From Bacteroidales bacterium (lineage in GTDB: Bacteria; Bacteroidota; Bacteroidia; Bacteroidales; UBA932), in contig JAEEVG010000006.1 of assembly GCA_016290835.1 (NCBI GenBank), positions 1 through 64,000 on the forward strand: a stretch of DNA of 64,000 nt, in the 5' to 3' direction. The notes beneath the pieces were generated by a model. It was not told the DNA's origin. It searched no databases and worked only from the letters and a program-made list of their open reading frames with translations. Each line of letters begins with the position of its first letter. Within the stretch, counting starts at the first letter, position 1. The position numbers and the translations under genes are program-made. Below, piece after piece: positions 25,065 to 36,700 of the stretch.

Positions 25065-26441
25065 ATGGATGACAAAATGACCCGCCGCGAGGCCCTCAAG
25101 GGCCTCTTCTTCGCCGGAATGGGACTCGCCGTAGGCGGCCCGCTCCTGCACTCCGTCAATGCGAACGCCGCCGTGCCTGCCGCCCTTCCCTGGGACGAGG
25201 CTCCCGACGGCACCAAGATCGATACGCGCACCTGGGACAAGATGGGGGAGACCCTCGGTATGCTCGGACTGGGCTGCATGCGCCTGCCGACGAAGAGCGG
25301 AGGCGGCACAGGCGGCTTCGGCCGCCGCCAGCCCCTGGACCAAGACGCTGTCAACGAGATGGTCGACTATGCTATCAAGCACGGTATCAACTACTTTGAC
25401 ACCGCTCCTGCCTATGGCGAGTCCGAGGTTGTAACGGGCAAGGCCCTCAGCCGCCATCCCCGCAGCGCCTACAAGATCGCGACCAAGATTTCCAACATGA
25501 GCGGCCGGCCGACCCTGGAGGCAGGAAAGGAGATGTTTGAGACCTCCCTGAAGAACCTGCAGGTGGAGTATGTGGACTTCCTGCTGCTGCACAACCTGCA
25601 GAATGTCGCCGGCTACAATACCCGCTTCAAGGACAACGGCCTGTTCAACTGGCTGCTTGAGCAGAAGGCAAAGGGACGCATCAAGCACCTGGGTTTCTCC
25701 TTCCACGGAACCAATGACGACCTGCCGGGTCTGGTGGATCTCTATGATTGGGATTTCGTGCAGATCCAGCTCAACTACGCCGACTGGAAGGATATGTCCC
25801 GCGGTTGGGGCTCCGGCGGCGGGAGCGCGACCAGTTCCGAGTTCCTCTACAACTACCTGGTCGGCAAGGGCATTCCCGTGCTGGTGATGGAGCCGGTCAA
25901 AGGCGGTGCCCTGGCCAATGTCAGCGAAGGTGTCGCCGCCGTGATGCGCGAGCGTCATCCCGAGCTCACGCCCGCCGCGAACGCCCTGACCTATGTGGGC
26001 TCCCTGCCGGGCGTGATGGTGACCCTGAGCGGCATGTCCAACATGGCCCAGCTCAAGGAGAACGTCTCCCTGTTCACGGGCTTCAAGCCCTTCGACGAGA
26101 AGGAGATGGCCTTCATGCTGACCGTCGCGGACCTCTACAAGTCCAAGGGACAGATCCCCTGCACGGCCTGCGCCTACTGCATGCCCTGCCCGGCCGGCGT
26201 GGACATCCCCGGCAACTTCAAGATTTTCAACAGCGCCAGCGACGCCCTCCTCTCGACGGAGACCGCGCGCAAGGATATCGCCGACAAGCGGAAGGCCTTC
26301 CTGAAGCTCTACAACGAACAGCCCAAGGCTGTCCGGGCCGACGCCTGCGTGAGCTGCAACGCCTGCCTGCCCAAGTGCCCGCAGCACATCAGCATCCCGC
26401 AGCACATGCAGCGGATCAAAGAACTGGTCGCTAAAATTTAA
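25065..26441 (+). CDS. Tat-exported aldo/keto reductase with C-terminal 4Fe-4S domain (copy 1)
   Basis: 458 residues. The N-terminus MTRREALKGLFFAGMGLAVGG is a twin-arginine signal. The AKR barrel (about 55-330) keeps the catalytic tetrad: Asp and Tyr in YFDTAPAYGES, Lys in IATKISN and His in FLLLHNLQN. The C-terminus has a ferredoxin-like module with CTACAYCMPCP and CVSCNACLPKCP, enough for two 4Fe-4S clusters. I chose ATG 25065 because the Tat motif follows at once. The substrate is unknown; a periplasmic sugar or keto-sugar redox reaction would fit the glycan cluster around it. Confidence 0.88.
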   Translation: MDDKMTRREALKGLFFAGMGLAVGGPLLHSVNANAAVPAALPWDEAPDGTKIDTRTWDKMGETLGMLGLGCMRLPTKSGGGTGGFGRRQPLDQDAVNEMVDYAIKHGINYFDTAPAYGESEVVTGKALSRHPRSAYKIATKISNMSGRPTLEAGKEMFETSLKNLQVEYVDFLLLHNLQNVAGYNTRFKDNGLFNWLLEQKAKGRIKHLGFSFHGTNDDLPGLVDLYDWDFVQIQLNYADWKDMSRGWGSGGGSATSSEFLYNYLVGKGIPVLVMEPVKGGALANVSEGVAAVMRERHPELTPAANALTYVGSLPGVMVTLSGMSNMAQLKENVSLFTGFKPFDEKEMAFMLTVADLYKSKGQIPCTACAYCMPCPAGVDIPGNFKIFNSASDALLSTETARKDIADKRKAFLKLYNEQPKAVRADACVSCNACLPKCPQHISIPQHMQRIKELVAKI

Positions 26442-26448
26442 CAAACCG

Positions 26449-26475
26449 AGCCGCCATTCCGATGGCGGCTTTCTT
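26449..26475 (+). terminator. Terminator between the two aldo/keto reductase genes
   Basis: Perfect 9-bp stem AGCCGCCAT/ATGGCGGCT with loop TCCG followed by TTCTT. Read-through is likely needed for the second gene unless it has its own promoter; I see no TAnnTTTG box in the gap. Confidence 0.7.
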
Positions 26476-26489
26476 CATATCGAAACGTT

Positions 26490-27875
26490 GTGGAAGGAAA
26501 AGACAATAAAATCACCCGCCGCGAAGCCCTCAAGGGGCTCTTCTATGCCGGAATGGGGCTCGCCGTCGGCGGCCCTGTCCTGCAAGCTTGCGGCGGTCGG
26601 GGCCCGTCCGAAGCCCCCGCGGCCCTTCCCGTGACCGAGGCCCCGGAAGGATCGAAGATCGACACCCGCAACTGGAGCAAGTTGGGCGAAACCGTCGGCA
26701 TGCTCGGCCTGGGCTGCATGCGTTTCCCCACGCTCGACGGGAAAGAAGCAGGGGACGGCAACTTGGACCAGGAGGCGGTCAATGAGATGATTGACTATGC
26801 CATCGCACACGGCATCAATTATTTCGATACGGCTCCGCTCTACGGCCAGTCCGAGGAAGTGACGGGCCGGGCGCTGAGCCGCCACCCGCGCGAATCCTAT
26901 TTCATCGCGACCAAGATGTCGCATATGGGCGGACGGCGCTTCTCCCTCGAGGACGGCAAGCGGATGTTCGAGACCTCCCTGGAGCGCCTCCGGACGGACT
27001 ACATAGATTTCTACCTGCTCCACAGCGTACCCACCGTGGCCGAGTTCAACGGACGCTATGTCGAGAACAAGTTGTTCGAGTACATCCTGGAGCAGCGCGA
27101 GAAAGGCCGGATCCGGCACCTGGGCTTCTCCTACCACGGCACCAATGCCGACCTGCCGCAGATGCTGGACCTCTATGACTGGGATTTCGTGCAGATCCAG
27201 GCCAACTATGTGGACTGGAAGGACATGCCGGTGGACTGGGATCCGAACCAGGGTCCGACCAGCGCCGAGGTCCTCTACAAGTGCCTGGCCGACCGGGGTG
27301 TCCCCGCGGTGGTGATGGAGCCCGTCAAGGGCGGTTCGCTGGCCAACGTCAGCGATGCGCTTGCGGCCGTGATGCGCGAGCGGCATCCCGAGCTCACGCC
27401 CGCCGCCAACGCCCTGACCTTCGTGGGATCGCTGCCCGGCGTGATGGTGACCCTGAGCGGTATGTCCAACATGGCCCAACTCAAGGAGAATGTCTCCTTG
27501 TTCACGGATTTCAAGCCGTTCAATGACAAGGATATGGCCTTCATGGAGACGGTGGCCGAGCTCTACAAATCCAACGTTCACATTCCCTGCACGGCCTGCG
27601 CCTACTGCATGCCCTGTCCCAACGGCGTCAACATCCCCGGCAACTTCCGGGTGTTCAACAGCGCCAGCGACGCACTCAGCATCCCGGATCCCGAGCACAA
27701 GGACAAGACCTACAACGCCAAGCGCAAGGCTTTCCTGAAGCTCTATAACGGTTTGGAGAAAGGCGCCACAGCCGACGCCTGCACCAACTGCAATGCCTGT
27801 CTGCCCAAGTGCCCGCAGCACATCCGCATCCCGCAGCAGTTGATGCGCATCAAGGAGCTCGTCGCCAGTCTCTGA
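26490..27875 (+). CDS. Tat-exported aldo/keto reductase with C-terminal 4Fe-4S domain (copy 2)
   Basis: 461 residues, starting at GTG. It is strongly similar to the preceding gene along the whole length, with the same Tat motif (ITRREALKGLFYAG), tetrad (YFDTAPLYGQS, IATKMSH, YLLHSV) and cluster cysteines (CTACAYCMPCP, CTNCNACLPKCP). The signal ends in LQAC, so this copy is likely a Tat-exported lipoprotein, unlike copy 1. Tandem duplication is the simplest origin; Val-for-Asn and loop changes suggest a different substrate. Confidence 0.87.
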   Translation: MEGKDNKITRREALKGLFYAGMGLAVGGPVLQACGGRGPSEAPAALPVTEAPEGSKIDTRNWSKLGETVGMLGLGCMRFPTLDGKEAGDGNLDQEAVNEMIDYAIAHGINYFDTAPLYGQSEEVTGRALSRHPRESYFIATKMSHMGGRRFSLEDGKRMFETSLERLRTDYIDFYLLHSVPTVAEFNGRYVENKLFEYILEQREKGRIRHLGFSYHGTNADLPQMLDLYDWDFVQIQANYVDWKDMPVDWDPNQGPTSAEVLYKCLADRGVPAVVMEPVKGGSLANVSDALAAVMRERHPELTPAANALTFVGSLPGVMVTLSGMSNMAQLKENVSLFTDFKPFNDKDMAFMETVAELYKSNVHIPCTACAYCMPCPNGVNIPGNFRVFNSASDALSIPDPEHKDKTYNAKRKAFLKLYNGLEKGATADACTNCNACLPKCPQHIRIPQQLMRIKELVASL

Positions 27876-27883
27876 CGGGTCCC

Positions 27884-29611
27884 TTATTCTTTGATAAACG
27901 GCTGCAGGTACTCGCCGATGCGGTCGAGCCAGGTGTAGCTGCCCGTGCCGGGCGAGGCTTCGCGCTGGAAGCAGTGGCCGCGCAGGGCGAGGGTGTGCAG
28001 TTCGCTCTGGATGCCCATCGCGCGCATCTTTTCCCAGGTCTTGACAGAGTTCATCGAGGCATAGGTGTCGGCATCGCCGTGCAGGAAGAGCATCGGGGCG
28101 GTGTCGAGGTCGAAGCTGAACTCCGGTGCATGTACGGCGGAGTCGTCATTGCCGCCTGTGCTGTTGCCGCGCTCCATTCCGTCGGTCAGGACGTAGGCGG
28201 GATAGATGCCGATACCCCATTGTACTTTGCAGGAGAGGCGGTCGATCGCATCGATCGCTCCATAGGAGCGGTGGCGCGAGGAGGTCACCCCCATCAGGGT
28301 AAGGTGCCCGCCCGCGGAGGAGCCCATGATGCCGATTCGGTCGGGATCCAGCCCGCGCGCGGCGGCTTCGCTCCGCACGACGCGGATGGCCCGCTGGAGA
28401 TCCTGCCAGGCGGAGGTATGCTTGGCCAGGCCCTGCGGACGCGGGGTGCGGTACTTCAGCGTGACCACGGTCACGCCCATGGCGTTGAGGTAACGGCGTG
28501 CGGGGGCCACTTCGAAGCCGTCCGGATCGTTGCCGGAATAGGCGCCGCCGGAGTAGATGATCTGGATGGCGCGGGTCTTGCGCTCCACCGGGATGTGCCA
28601 TTCGATGTAGGGGTGGCACTGATTCTCCCGCACATCGGGCATGCGGCCTTCGGGCCAGATGTCCTCGCGGATGAGTTCGGCGCGGTCCGCGTCGCTGGTG
28701 AAACGGCTCATCAGGGGCACCTCGGGCTCCAGCGCGCCGAGGAATCCCATCTGCCGCAGGAACTCGATGCCGCGCTCCAGGCCGTAGGCGCCGTGGCCCT
28801 TGCCGGGATAGAGGTGCAGCTCGGCAGGTACGCCCATCCGGCGCAACTGCCTGTAGATCAGCGTGGACCCGTTTGGGGAATAAGGATCCGCCCCGCCGTG
28901 GTGCAGGCTCATCGGGCAGGTCTTCTCATCGAACTTGAAGACGCTGCTGAGCTTGACGTCCACCCCATAGCCCTCGCGGGCGGCCGGGATGCCTCCCTCG
29001 TCGGCGTCGGAGGTGGCGTAGGCCGGGGCGTTGACGATGGCGAAATTGATGTGGCAGGGGGTATCGTCGAGTTTGTCCACCTTTTCATAGGCGGGGGTCT
29101 GCGAACTCGTGCCCAGCAGCACGGCGAGGTGCGAACCGGCGGACATCCCGATCACGCCGATGCGCTCGGGATCGAAGCCGCGCTTCTTGGCCTCGCTGCG
29201 CACCAGGCGCACGGCCCGCTGGCCGTCCTCCCAGGCGGTCTGCCAGTAGGGGATGCCCTCGGGACGGGGGGTGCGATAGACGAAGTTGACGCACTGGATG
29301 CCGACGGCGGTGAGTTCCTGGTGCCATTTGTCGATCAGGCCCACGTCCACGGTACCGTTGTAGGCGCCGCCGGAGATCAGGATCATACAGGCGCCGTTGC
29401 GTACGGATGCATCGGGGGTCTCGTACCACTCGAGGTAAGGCGTCCGGTGGTCTTCGATGTTGAATCCCGGCGTGCGGAATTCATTGCTCATGGCGGCATA
29501 CTGCTTGGGCTGGTTATCGGGCATCTTGCCCTTGGGCCAGATGGCTTCGCGTTCGAAGGCGGAGAGCTGGAATACAGCGAAAAGAAGGAGGAGTCCTAGT
29601 GTTTTTCTCAT
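27884..29611 (-). CDS. Secreted double-domain alpha/beta hydrolase (acetylxylan-esterase-like)
   Basis: 575 residues with signal peptide MRKTLGLLLLFAVFQLSA, which fixes the start at 29611 although the frame stays open far upstream. Two homologous esterase domains follow one another. Domain 1 (about 20-295) has IGMSAGSH (Ser), HHGGADPYSP (Asp) and GKGHGAYG (His). Domain 2 (about 300-575) has IMGSSAGGH, LHGDADTYAS and LRGHCFQ. Each opens with IWPxGxMPD. Both triads are complete. Family resemblance is to BD-FAE/acetyl-xylan esterases; likely job is removing acetyl or feruloyl groups from plant glycans. It is divergent from the S9 peptidase gene. Confidence 0.85.
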   Translation of the reverse strand: MRKTLGLLLLFAVFQLSAFEREAIWPKGKMPDNQPKQYAAMSNEFRTPGFNIEDHRTPYLEWYETPDASVRNGACMILISGGAYNGTVDVGLIDKWHQELTAVGIQCVNFVYRTPRPEGIPYWQTAWEDGQRAVRLVRSEAKKRGFDPERIGVIGMSAGSHLAVLLGTSSQTPAYEKVDKLDDTPCHINFAIVNAPAYATSDADEGGIPAAREGYGVDVKLSSVFKFDEKTCPMSLHHGGADPYSPNGSTLIYRQLRRMGVPAELHLYPGKGHGAYGLERGIEFLRQMGFLGALEPEVPLMSRFTSDADRAELIREDIWPEGRMPDVRENQCHPYIEWHIPVERKTRAIQIIYSGGAYSGNDPDGFEVAPARRYLNAMGVTVVTLKYRTPRPQGLAKHTSAWQDLQRAIRVVRSEAAARGLDPDRIGIMGSSAGGHLTLMGVTSSRHRSYGAIDAIDRLSCKVQWGIGIYPAYVLTDGMERGNSTGGNDDSAVHAPEFSFDLDTAPMLFLHGDADTYASMNSVKTWEKMRAMGIQSELHTLALRGHCFQREASPGTGSYTWLDRIGEYLQPFIKE

Positions 29612-29632
29612 AATTCGGTGATCTTTCTTCCA

Positions 29633-29640
29633 CAAATATA
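29633..29640 (-). promoter_or_regulatory. -7 box of the double esterase gene
   Basis: TATATTTG on the minus strand, 21 bases upstream of the ATG at 29611; it lies 12 bases from the divergent -7 box. Confidence 0.55.
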
Positions 29641-29652
29641 ATGAATATTGCC

Positions 29653-29660
29653 TATCTTTG
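29653..29660 (+). promoter_or_regulatory. -7 box of the S9 peptidase gene, implying a near-leaderless mRNA
   Basis: TATCTTTG ends only 5 bases before the ATG at 29666, so transcription should start at or next to the start codon. Confidence 0.55.
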
Positions 29661-29665
29661 GAATT

Positions 29666-31711
<2,046 letters not shown>

Positions 31712-31714
31712 CAG

Positions 31715-32422
31715 ATGAAACGGATTATGATTCTCTTCCTGCCGCTCTTGTTCTGTGCGGCAGTCCTGTCCGCCCAGGTGGCGGACCGGGAAACGTATCT
31801 CTCGGAAATCGTCGCCGAACTTGGCAAACGCTGGCCGGAGAGCCGGACGCTGAACCTGGTCTTCCACGGCCACAGCGTACCCGCTGGCTATGCCCGCACC
31901 CCGGTGGTGAACACCCTGCAGGCCTATCCGCACCAGGTTCTGTGCGGGGTCAAGGACCGTTTCCCCAACGCGGTGGTCAACGTGATCACCACGGCCATCG
32001 GCGGGGAGCAGTCCGAGCAGGGCGCCGCCCGCTTCGAGGCGGAAGTGCTGACACACCGCCCGGACGTGCTCTTCATCGATTATGCGCTCAACGACCGCCA
32101 GATCGGGCTGGAGCGCAGCGAGAAGGCCTGGCGCGCGATGATCGAGGCCGCCCTCGCACGGAATATCAAGGTCATCCTGATGACCCCGACCCCCGACCTG
32201 AGCGAGGACATCCGCTCGGATGAAGCCCGCCTGTATCCCTTCGTGCAGATGATACGCCGGCTTGCGGCCGAGTATCACGTCGGCCTGGCCGACCCGTACG
32301 CCTGCTTCCGCAGCCGGGCCGAGGCGGGGGAGAAGATATCCTCGTATATGGCCCAGGTAAACCATCCCGACGCCCGCGGACACGCCATCGTCGCGGAGGA
32401 GATCCTGCGCTGGTTCTATTGA
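31715..32422 (+). CDS. SGNH/GDSL-type esterase, secreted
   Basis: 235 residues with signal peptide MKRIMILFLPLLFCAAVLSAQ. The first block is FHGHSVPAG, in which GHSV stands where GDSx is usual but keeps the Ser; the third block DYALNDRQ supplies Asn, and HPDARGH near the C-terminus supplies the Asp/His pair. A carbohydrate-deacetylating role would fit its position between an S9 peptidase (gap 3 bases) and a rhamnosidase; the natural substrate cannot be told. Confidence 0.78.
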   Translation: MKRIMILFLPLLFCAAVLSAQVADRETYLSEIVAELGKRWPESRTLNLVFHGHSVPAGYARTPVVNTLQAYPHQVLCGVKDRFPNAVVNVITTAIGGEQSEQGAARFEAEVLTHRPDVLFIDYALNDRQIGLERSEKAWRAMIEAALARNIKVILMTPTPDLSEDIRSDEARLYPFVQMIRRLAAEYHVGLADPYACFRSRAEAGEKISSYMAQVNHPDARGHAIVAEEILRWFY

Positions 32423-32431
32423 TTGTAAGGG

Positions 32432-33718
32432 ATGCCGGACAGCTTCAAACAGACCCTCACCCTGGGCGATGCGCTCAAGATCCAGGGACCCCGGGCGTTC
32501 AACATCATGATGAAGCCCGCCGGGTCGCTGTGCAATCTTGACTGCGCGTATTGCTACTACCTGGACAAGGCGGAGATCTACGGCGGCCGGGAGCCCCGGA
32601 TGAGCCTGGAGATGCTGGAGACGGTGGTCCGGGACTACATCGCGGCCAATGACGTGCCGGAGGTGCAGTTCGTCTGGCACGGGGGAGAGCCCCTGGTGCT
32701 CGGGCTCGATTTCTACCGCCGGGCGGTGGAGTTGCAGCAGCAATACGCCGGCGGCAAGACGGTCCACAACAGCCTGCAGACCAACGGCACCCTCATCACG
32801 CGCGAATGGGCGCGTTTCTTCAAGGAGAACGATTTCCTGCTGGGCGTGTCCATCGACGGCCCGCAGGATGTACACGACAAGTTCCGCCGCGACAAGGGCG
32901 GCGCCCCGACCTTTCAGAAGGTCTTGCGCGGCATCGAGTTGCTCTATGCCGAAGGGGTGCCCTTCAATACGATGTCCACGGTCAATTCCTGCTGCGAGGG
33001 CCGCGGCCTGGAGGTTTATCATTTCCTGAAGAGCATCGGCAGCCATTACATGCAGTTCATGCCGGTGGTGGAGCACGTCAAATATCCAATCGTGAACGGG
33101 CGGGAGAACCGCAAGGGGCGGCCCTGGATCGTGGATCCAGACACCCCCGGGGCGAGCCTGGCGCGCTGGAGCGTGAGCGATATAGGCTTCGGGCAGTTCA
33201 TGTGCGACATCTTCGACGAGTGGGTACGCGCCGACGTAGGGGAGTATTTCGTGAATCTCTTCGATGCCACCCTCGCGGGCTGGTGCGGAGTGCGGCCCGG
33301 TCTGTGCGTCTATGGGGAGACCTGCGGGGACAACGCCAGCCTGGAGCACAACGGTGACCTGTATCCCTGCGACCATTTCGTCTATCCCAAATACCTGCTG
33401 GGCAACATCCGGGAGCGAAGCATCGCAGAGATGATGGATTCGGAGCAGATGCTGCAATTCGGTATTTCCAAGCGGACCGGCCTGCCGCGGGCCTGCCGAG
33501 CCTGCGAGTGGCTGCACCTCTGCCACGGGGAGTGCCCCAAGCACCGCTTCAACCGCAGCGAGTCCGGGGAAACGGGGCTGAACGCCCTGTGCGGGGGCTA
33601 TCGCAAGTTCTTTGCGCGTTCTGCGCCCTACATGCAGAAGATGCGGGAGCTGCTGGAGCAGGACCTCGCACCTGCCCTCGTCATGCCCTGGGCCCGCGCC
33701 CGGCTTGAAAGAAAATGA
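32432..33718 (+). CDS. Anaerobic sulfatase-maturating enzyme (radical SAM/SPASM)
   Basis: 428 residues. Radical SAM motif CNLDCAYCYYLD near residue 35; MMKPAGSLCN before it and the C-terminal SPASM cysteines (CGDNASLEHNGDLYPCDHFV; CRACEWLHLCHGECPKH) are typical of anSME. It converts Cys or Ser of a sulfatase to formylglycine in the cytoplasm, using two auxiliary 4Fe-4S clusters. No sulfatase is present in this window. The TGA overlaps the ATG of GH78 (ATGA), so the two are co-translated. Confidence 0.9.
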   Translation: MPDSFKQTLTLGDALKIQGPRAFNIMMKPAGSLCNLDCAYCYYLDKAEIYGGREPRMSLEMLETVVRDYIAANDVPEVQFVWHGGEPLVLGLDFYRRAVELQQQYAGGKTVHNSLQTNGTLITREWARFFKENDFLLGVSIDGPQDVHDKFRRDKGGAPTFQKVLRGIELLYAEGVPFNTMSTVNSCCEGRGLEVYHFLKSIGSHYMQFMPVVEHVKYPIVNGRENRKGRPWIVDPDTPGASLARWSVSDIGFGQFMCDIFDEWVRADVGEYFVNLFDATLAGWCGVRPGLCVYGETCGDNASLEHNGDLYPCDHFVYPKYLLGNIRERSIAEMMDSEQMLQFGISKRTGLPRACRACEWLHLCHGECPKHRFNRSESGETGLNALCGGYRKFFARSAPYMQKMRELLEQDLAPALVMPWARARLERK

Positions 33719-36700
33719 CTATCGATATGCACAAAAGATTCTTGTTGATTCCGACCCTGCTGCTCGCCACCGTCGTGGCCTGGGCGGCTCCGACCATCAA
33801 GGACTTCCGGGTCCAGCACGCCGATTCGCCGATTGCCATCGAGGACCGGCATCCCGTTTTCAGCTGGAAAATGGATTCCGCCCAGCGCGGCGCCCACCAG
33901 ACAGCCTACCAGATCAGCGTCATCCGCGAAGTGGATGGCAGCGAACTGTGGAACACCGGGCGCGTCGAGAGTGCCAGGAGCGTGGATGTCGTTTACCAGG
34001 GTGTGGCCCTGCAAAGCGAGAAAGGCTACACCGTCAAGCTCTCTGTCTGGGATCAGGACGGACGGCAATCCGATGCCCAGACGCATTTCGAGACCGGCTT
34101 GATGAATCCGCGCATCAGTGCCTGGGACGGCGCGCAGTGGATCGGCGTGAAGCAGCCCAAGCTCGATGCCGGCTCGCAGGTGCTCTTCGAGATCGAGACG
34201 GCCTTCACCTTCAAACGGGGAGATGTGGCCTCGCTGGTGTTCGGCGCAGACGACATCCGCCTCAAGAACGGTTTCCTGAATGACTTCGGCACGCAGAGCG
34301 CCGAAAACTATGTCCAGGTGGACCTGGACTTCGGCAAGCGGGAGATACGCATCTGGCGGGTCGGCTACTACAAGGAAGACCGCGCCGATGTGCCCTTCAT
34401 CACGGTCGATAAGGCGAATTACCCCGAGTCCAACCTGGACGCCGTATTCAGTGCCCGTCCCCGCGAGGCGGAGCACGAGGTCAATATCAAGGTCGAGGCC
34501 AGCCAGATCAGCTTCATCGTCGATGGTGTGGACGTGATTACCGCCCCGGCCCGGATGCGCCGTCCGGGCGGCGGGGGAGGCGGCTTCTCCGTCGGGATGA
34601 TGGGCGGCAACCGCCGCCAGGCCTCCAATTTTACGCTCAACAAACTGGGTTCGGGCGGCAATTACCCGGCCTTCCCGGCCCTGGGCAGCGTGGGCTTCGC
34701 CGCCGAGGCAGGCTCCGAGGTGGTCTATTCCCACTACAAGATCTTCAATGCCGGCCAGAGCGAGGAACGCAAAGTCCTCTGCCCGCACACCGGTCCCGGT
34801 TATTCCATTTTCGCGGGGAAACCCGGCGTGAACGTCAACGGCAAGGACCTCACCGTCACCGGCCCCGTCCGCGTGTGGGCTGACCCGAGCTATGGCGCCG
34901 AGACCATGCTCCGCACCGAGTTCCAGCTTCCGGACAAACCCATCCGCCAGGCCCGTCTCTATGCCTCCGCGATGGGCGTGTACAATCTCTTCCTCAACGG
35001 ATCCAAGGTAGGTGAAGACTGGTTCGCCCCCGGCGACAGCCAGTACCGCGAGACCATCTGCTACCAGATCTACGACGTGACCGGGATGCTCAAATCCGGC
35101 GCGAATGCCCTCGGCGCCACCCTCGCCCCGGGCTGGTACACGGGTTACCTGACCTTCACGGTGAGCAATTACAATTTCTTCGGCGACTACGAGGCCCTGC
35201 TCTCCCGCCTGGTCGTGACCTATGAAGACGGAAGCCGCGAGGTTTTCGTTTCCGATCCTGCCTCCTGGAAGGCTTTCAAGGACGGTCCCGTGCGCAGCGG
35301 CAGTTTCTTCCAGGGCGAGCGTTACGACGCTTCGAAAGAGGCCGCCGTCGCCGGCTGGAAAAATGTCGGCTACGACGATTCTGCCTGGATTGCCGCCGAG
35401 CGTATCGAGAAGCACGACTGGATCGACTTCGACATCGTGGCCCGCTACGACGAGGTGGTCCGCCACCGCGAGACCTTGACCGCGCAGCGCGTGATGCCCA
35501 CCCACAGCGCCGACAAGCACACCTACATCTACAATATGGGGGTCAATATGGTGGGCGTCCCGTCCGTAACCATCCCCGCAGGCTGGCTCCGCAAAGGTGA
35601 CCGCGTGACCCTGGCCTATGGCGAGCAGGTCTATCCCGGCCTCAAGGGCGACAAGAAGGAATACGTGGACCGCTTCGGCAAGAAAGGCCGTGGCGTCGCG
35701 GGCCAGATCTTGTTCGAAACCAACCGCGCGGCGATGGACCTCGACGTCTATATCGCCGACGGCGAGGGTGAGGTGACCATCCAGCCCTCCGCCACCTACC
35801 GCGGCTACCAGTATATCCAGGTGACCCTGCCTTCACACGAGGGCCCGCTCCCGCTGGAGAATGTCAAGGGTCTGGTGCTTTCCTCCTCGGAGATCCCCAC
35901 CGGCCGGTACACGGCCTCCACTTCGGACGGCAACAAGACCGCCGTGCTGGTCAACCAGCTTTTCAAGAACATCCAGCGCAGCCAGCTGGGCAATTTCTTC
36001 ACCATCCCGACCGACTGTCCGCAGCGCAACGAGCGCATGGGCTGGACGGGTGATGCCCAGGCCTACACGCGTACGGGCATCTACAACGCCAATACGCAGA
36101 ACTTCTACCGCCAGTGGATGGTGGCCCTGCGGGCCGACCAGGGCGTGGGCAGCGACACCGAGGTGCCCGGCGGCATCGGTTCCACCGTGCCCACCTACAA
36201 CCGCACCGATGACCCGTCCTTCGCCACCGGAACGACCTGGAGCGCCGCCGTGTGCCAGGTGCCCTGGCAGATGTACATCCAGTACGGCGACAAGCAGATC
36301 ATCGAGGAAAATATGGAGACGATGATGGACTGGCTCAATGGCATGGCCTTCTACAAGACCAGCGATGCACATCCCTATCTCTCGTCCAAGGCCGCGGGCC
36401 TCGCCGACTGGCTGGCGCTCGACAACCGCACGCCCTCGGATATCGTCAATAATGCCATCTACATCTATATGATGGAGGTGACGGCCATCATGGCCGAAGC
36501 CATCGGCCGTGAAGACTATGCCGCCACCCTGCGCGATCGCCACGCCAAGGCCAAAGCTGACTGGAACAGCGCCTATGTCGACCCCGTTACGGGTAAAACC
36601 CGGAACTTGAACGGTCAGCCCATCCACACGCAGGCTTCCTACGCTACGCCGTTGAATTTCAACTGCTTCGATGAGAAGAACAAAGCCAAGGCCGAAGCCT

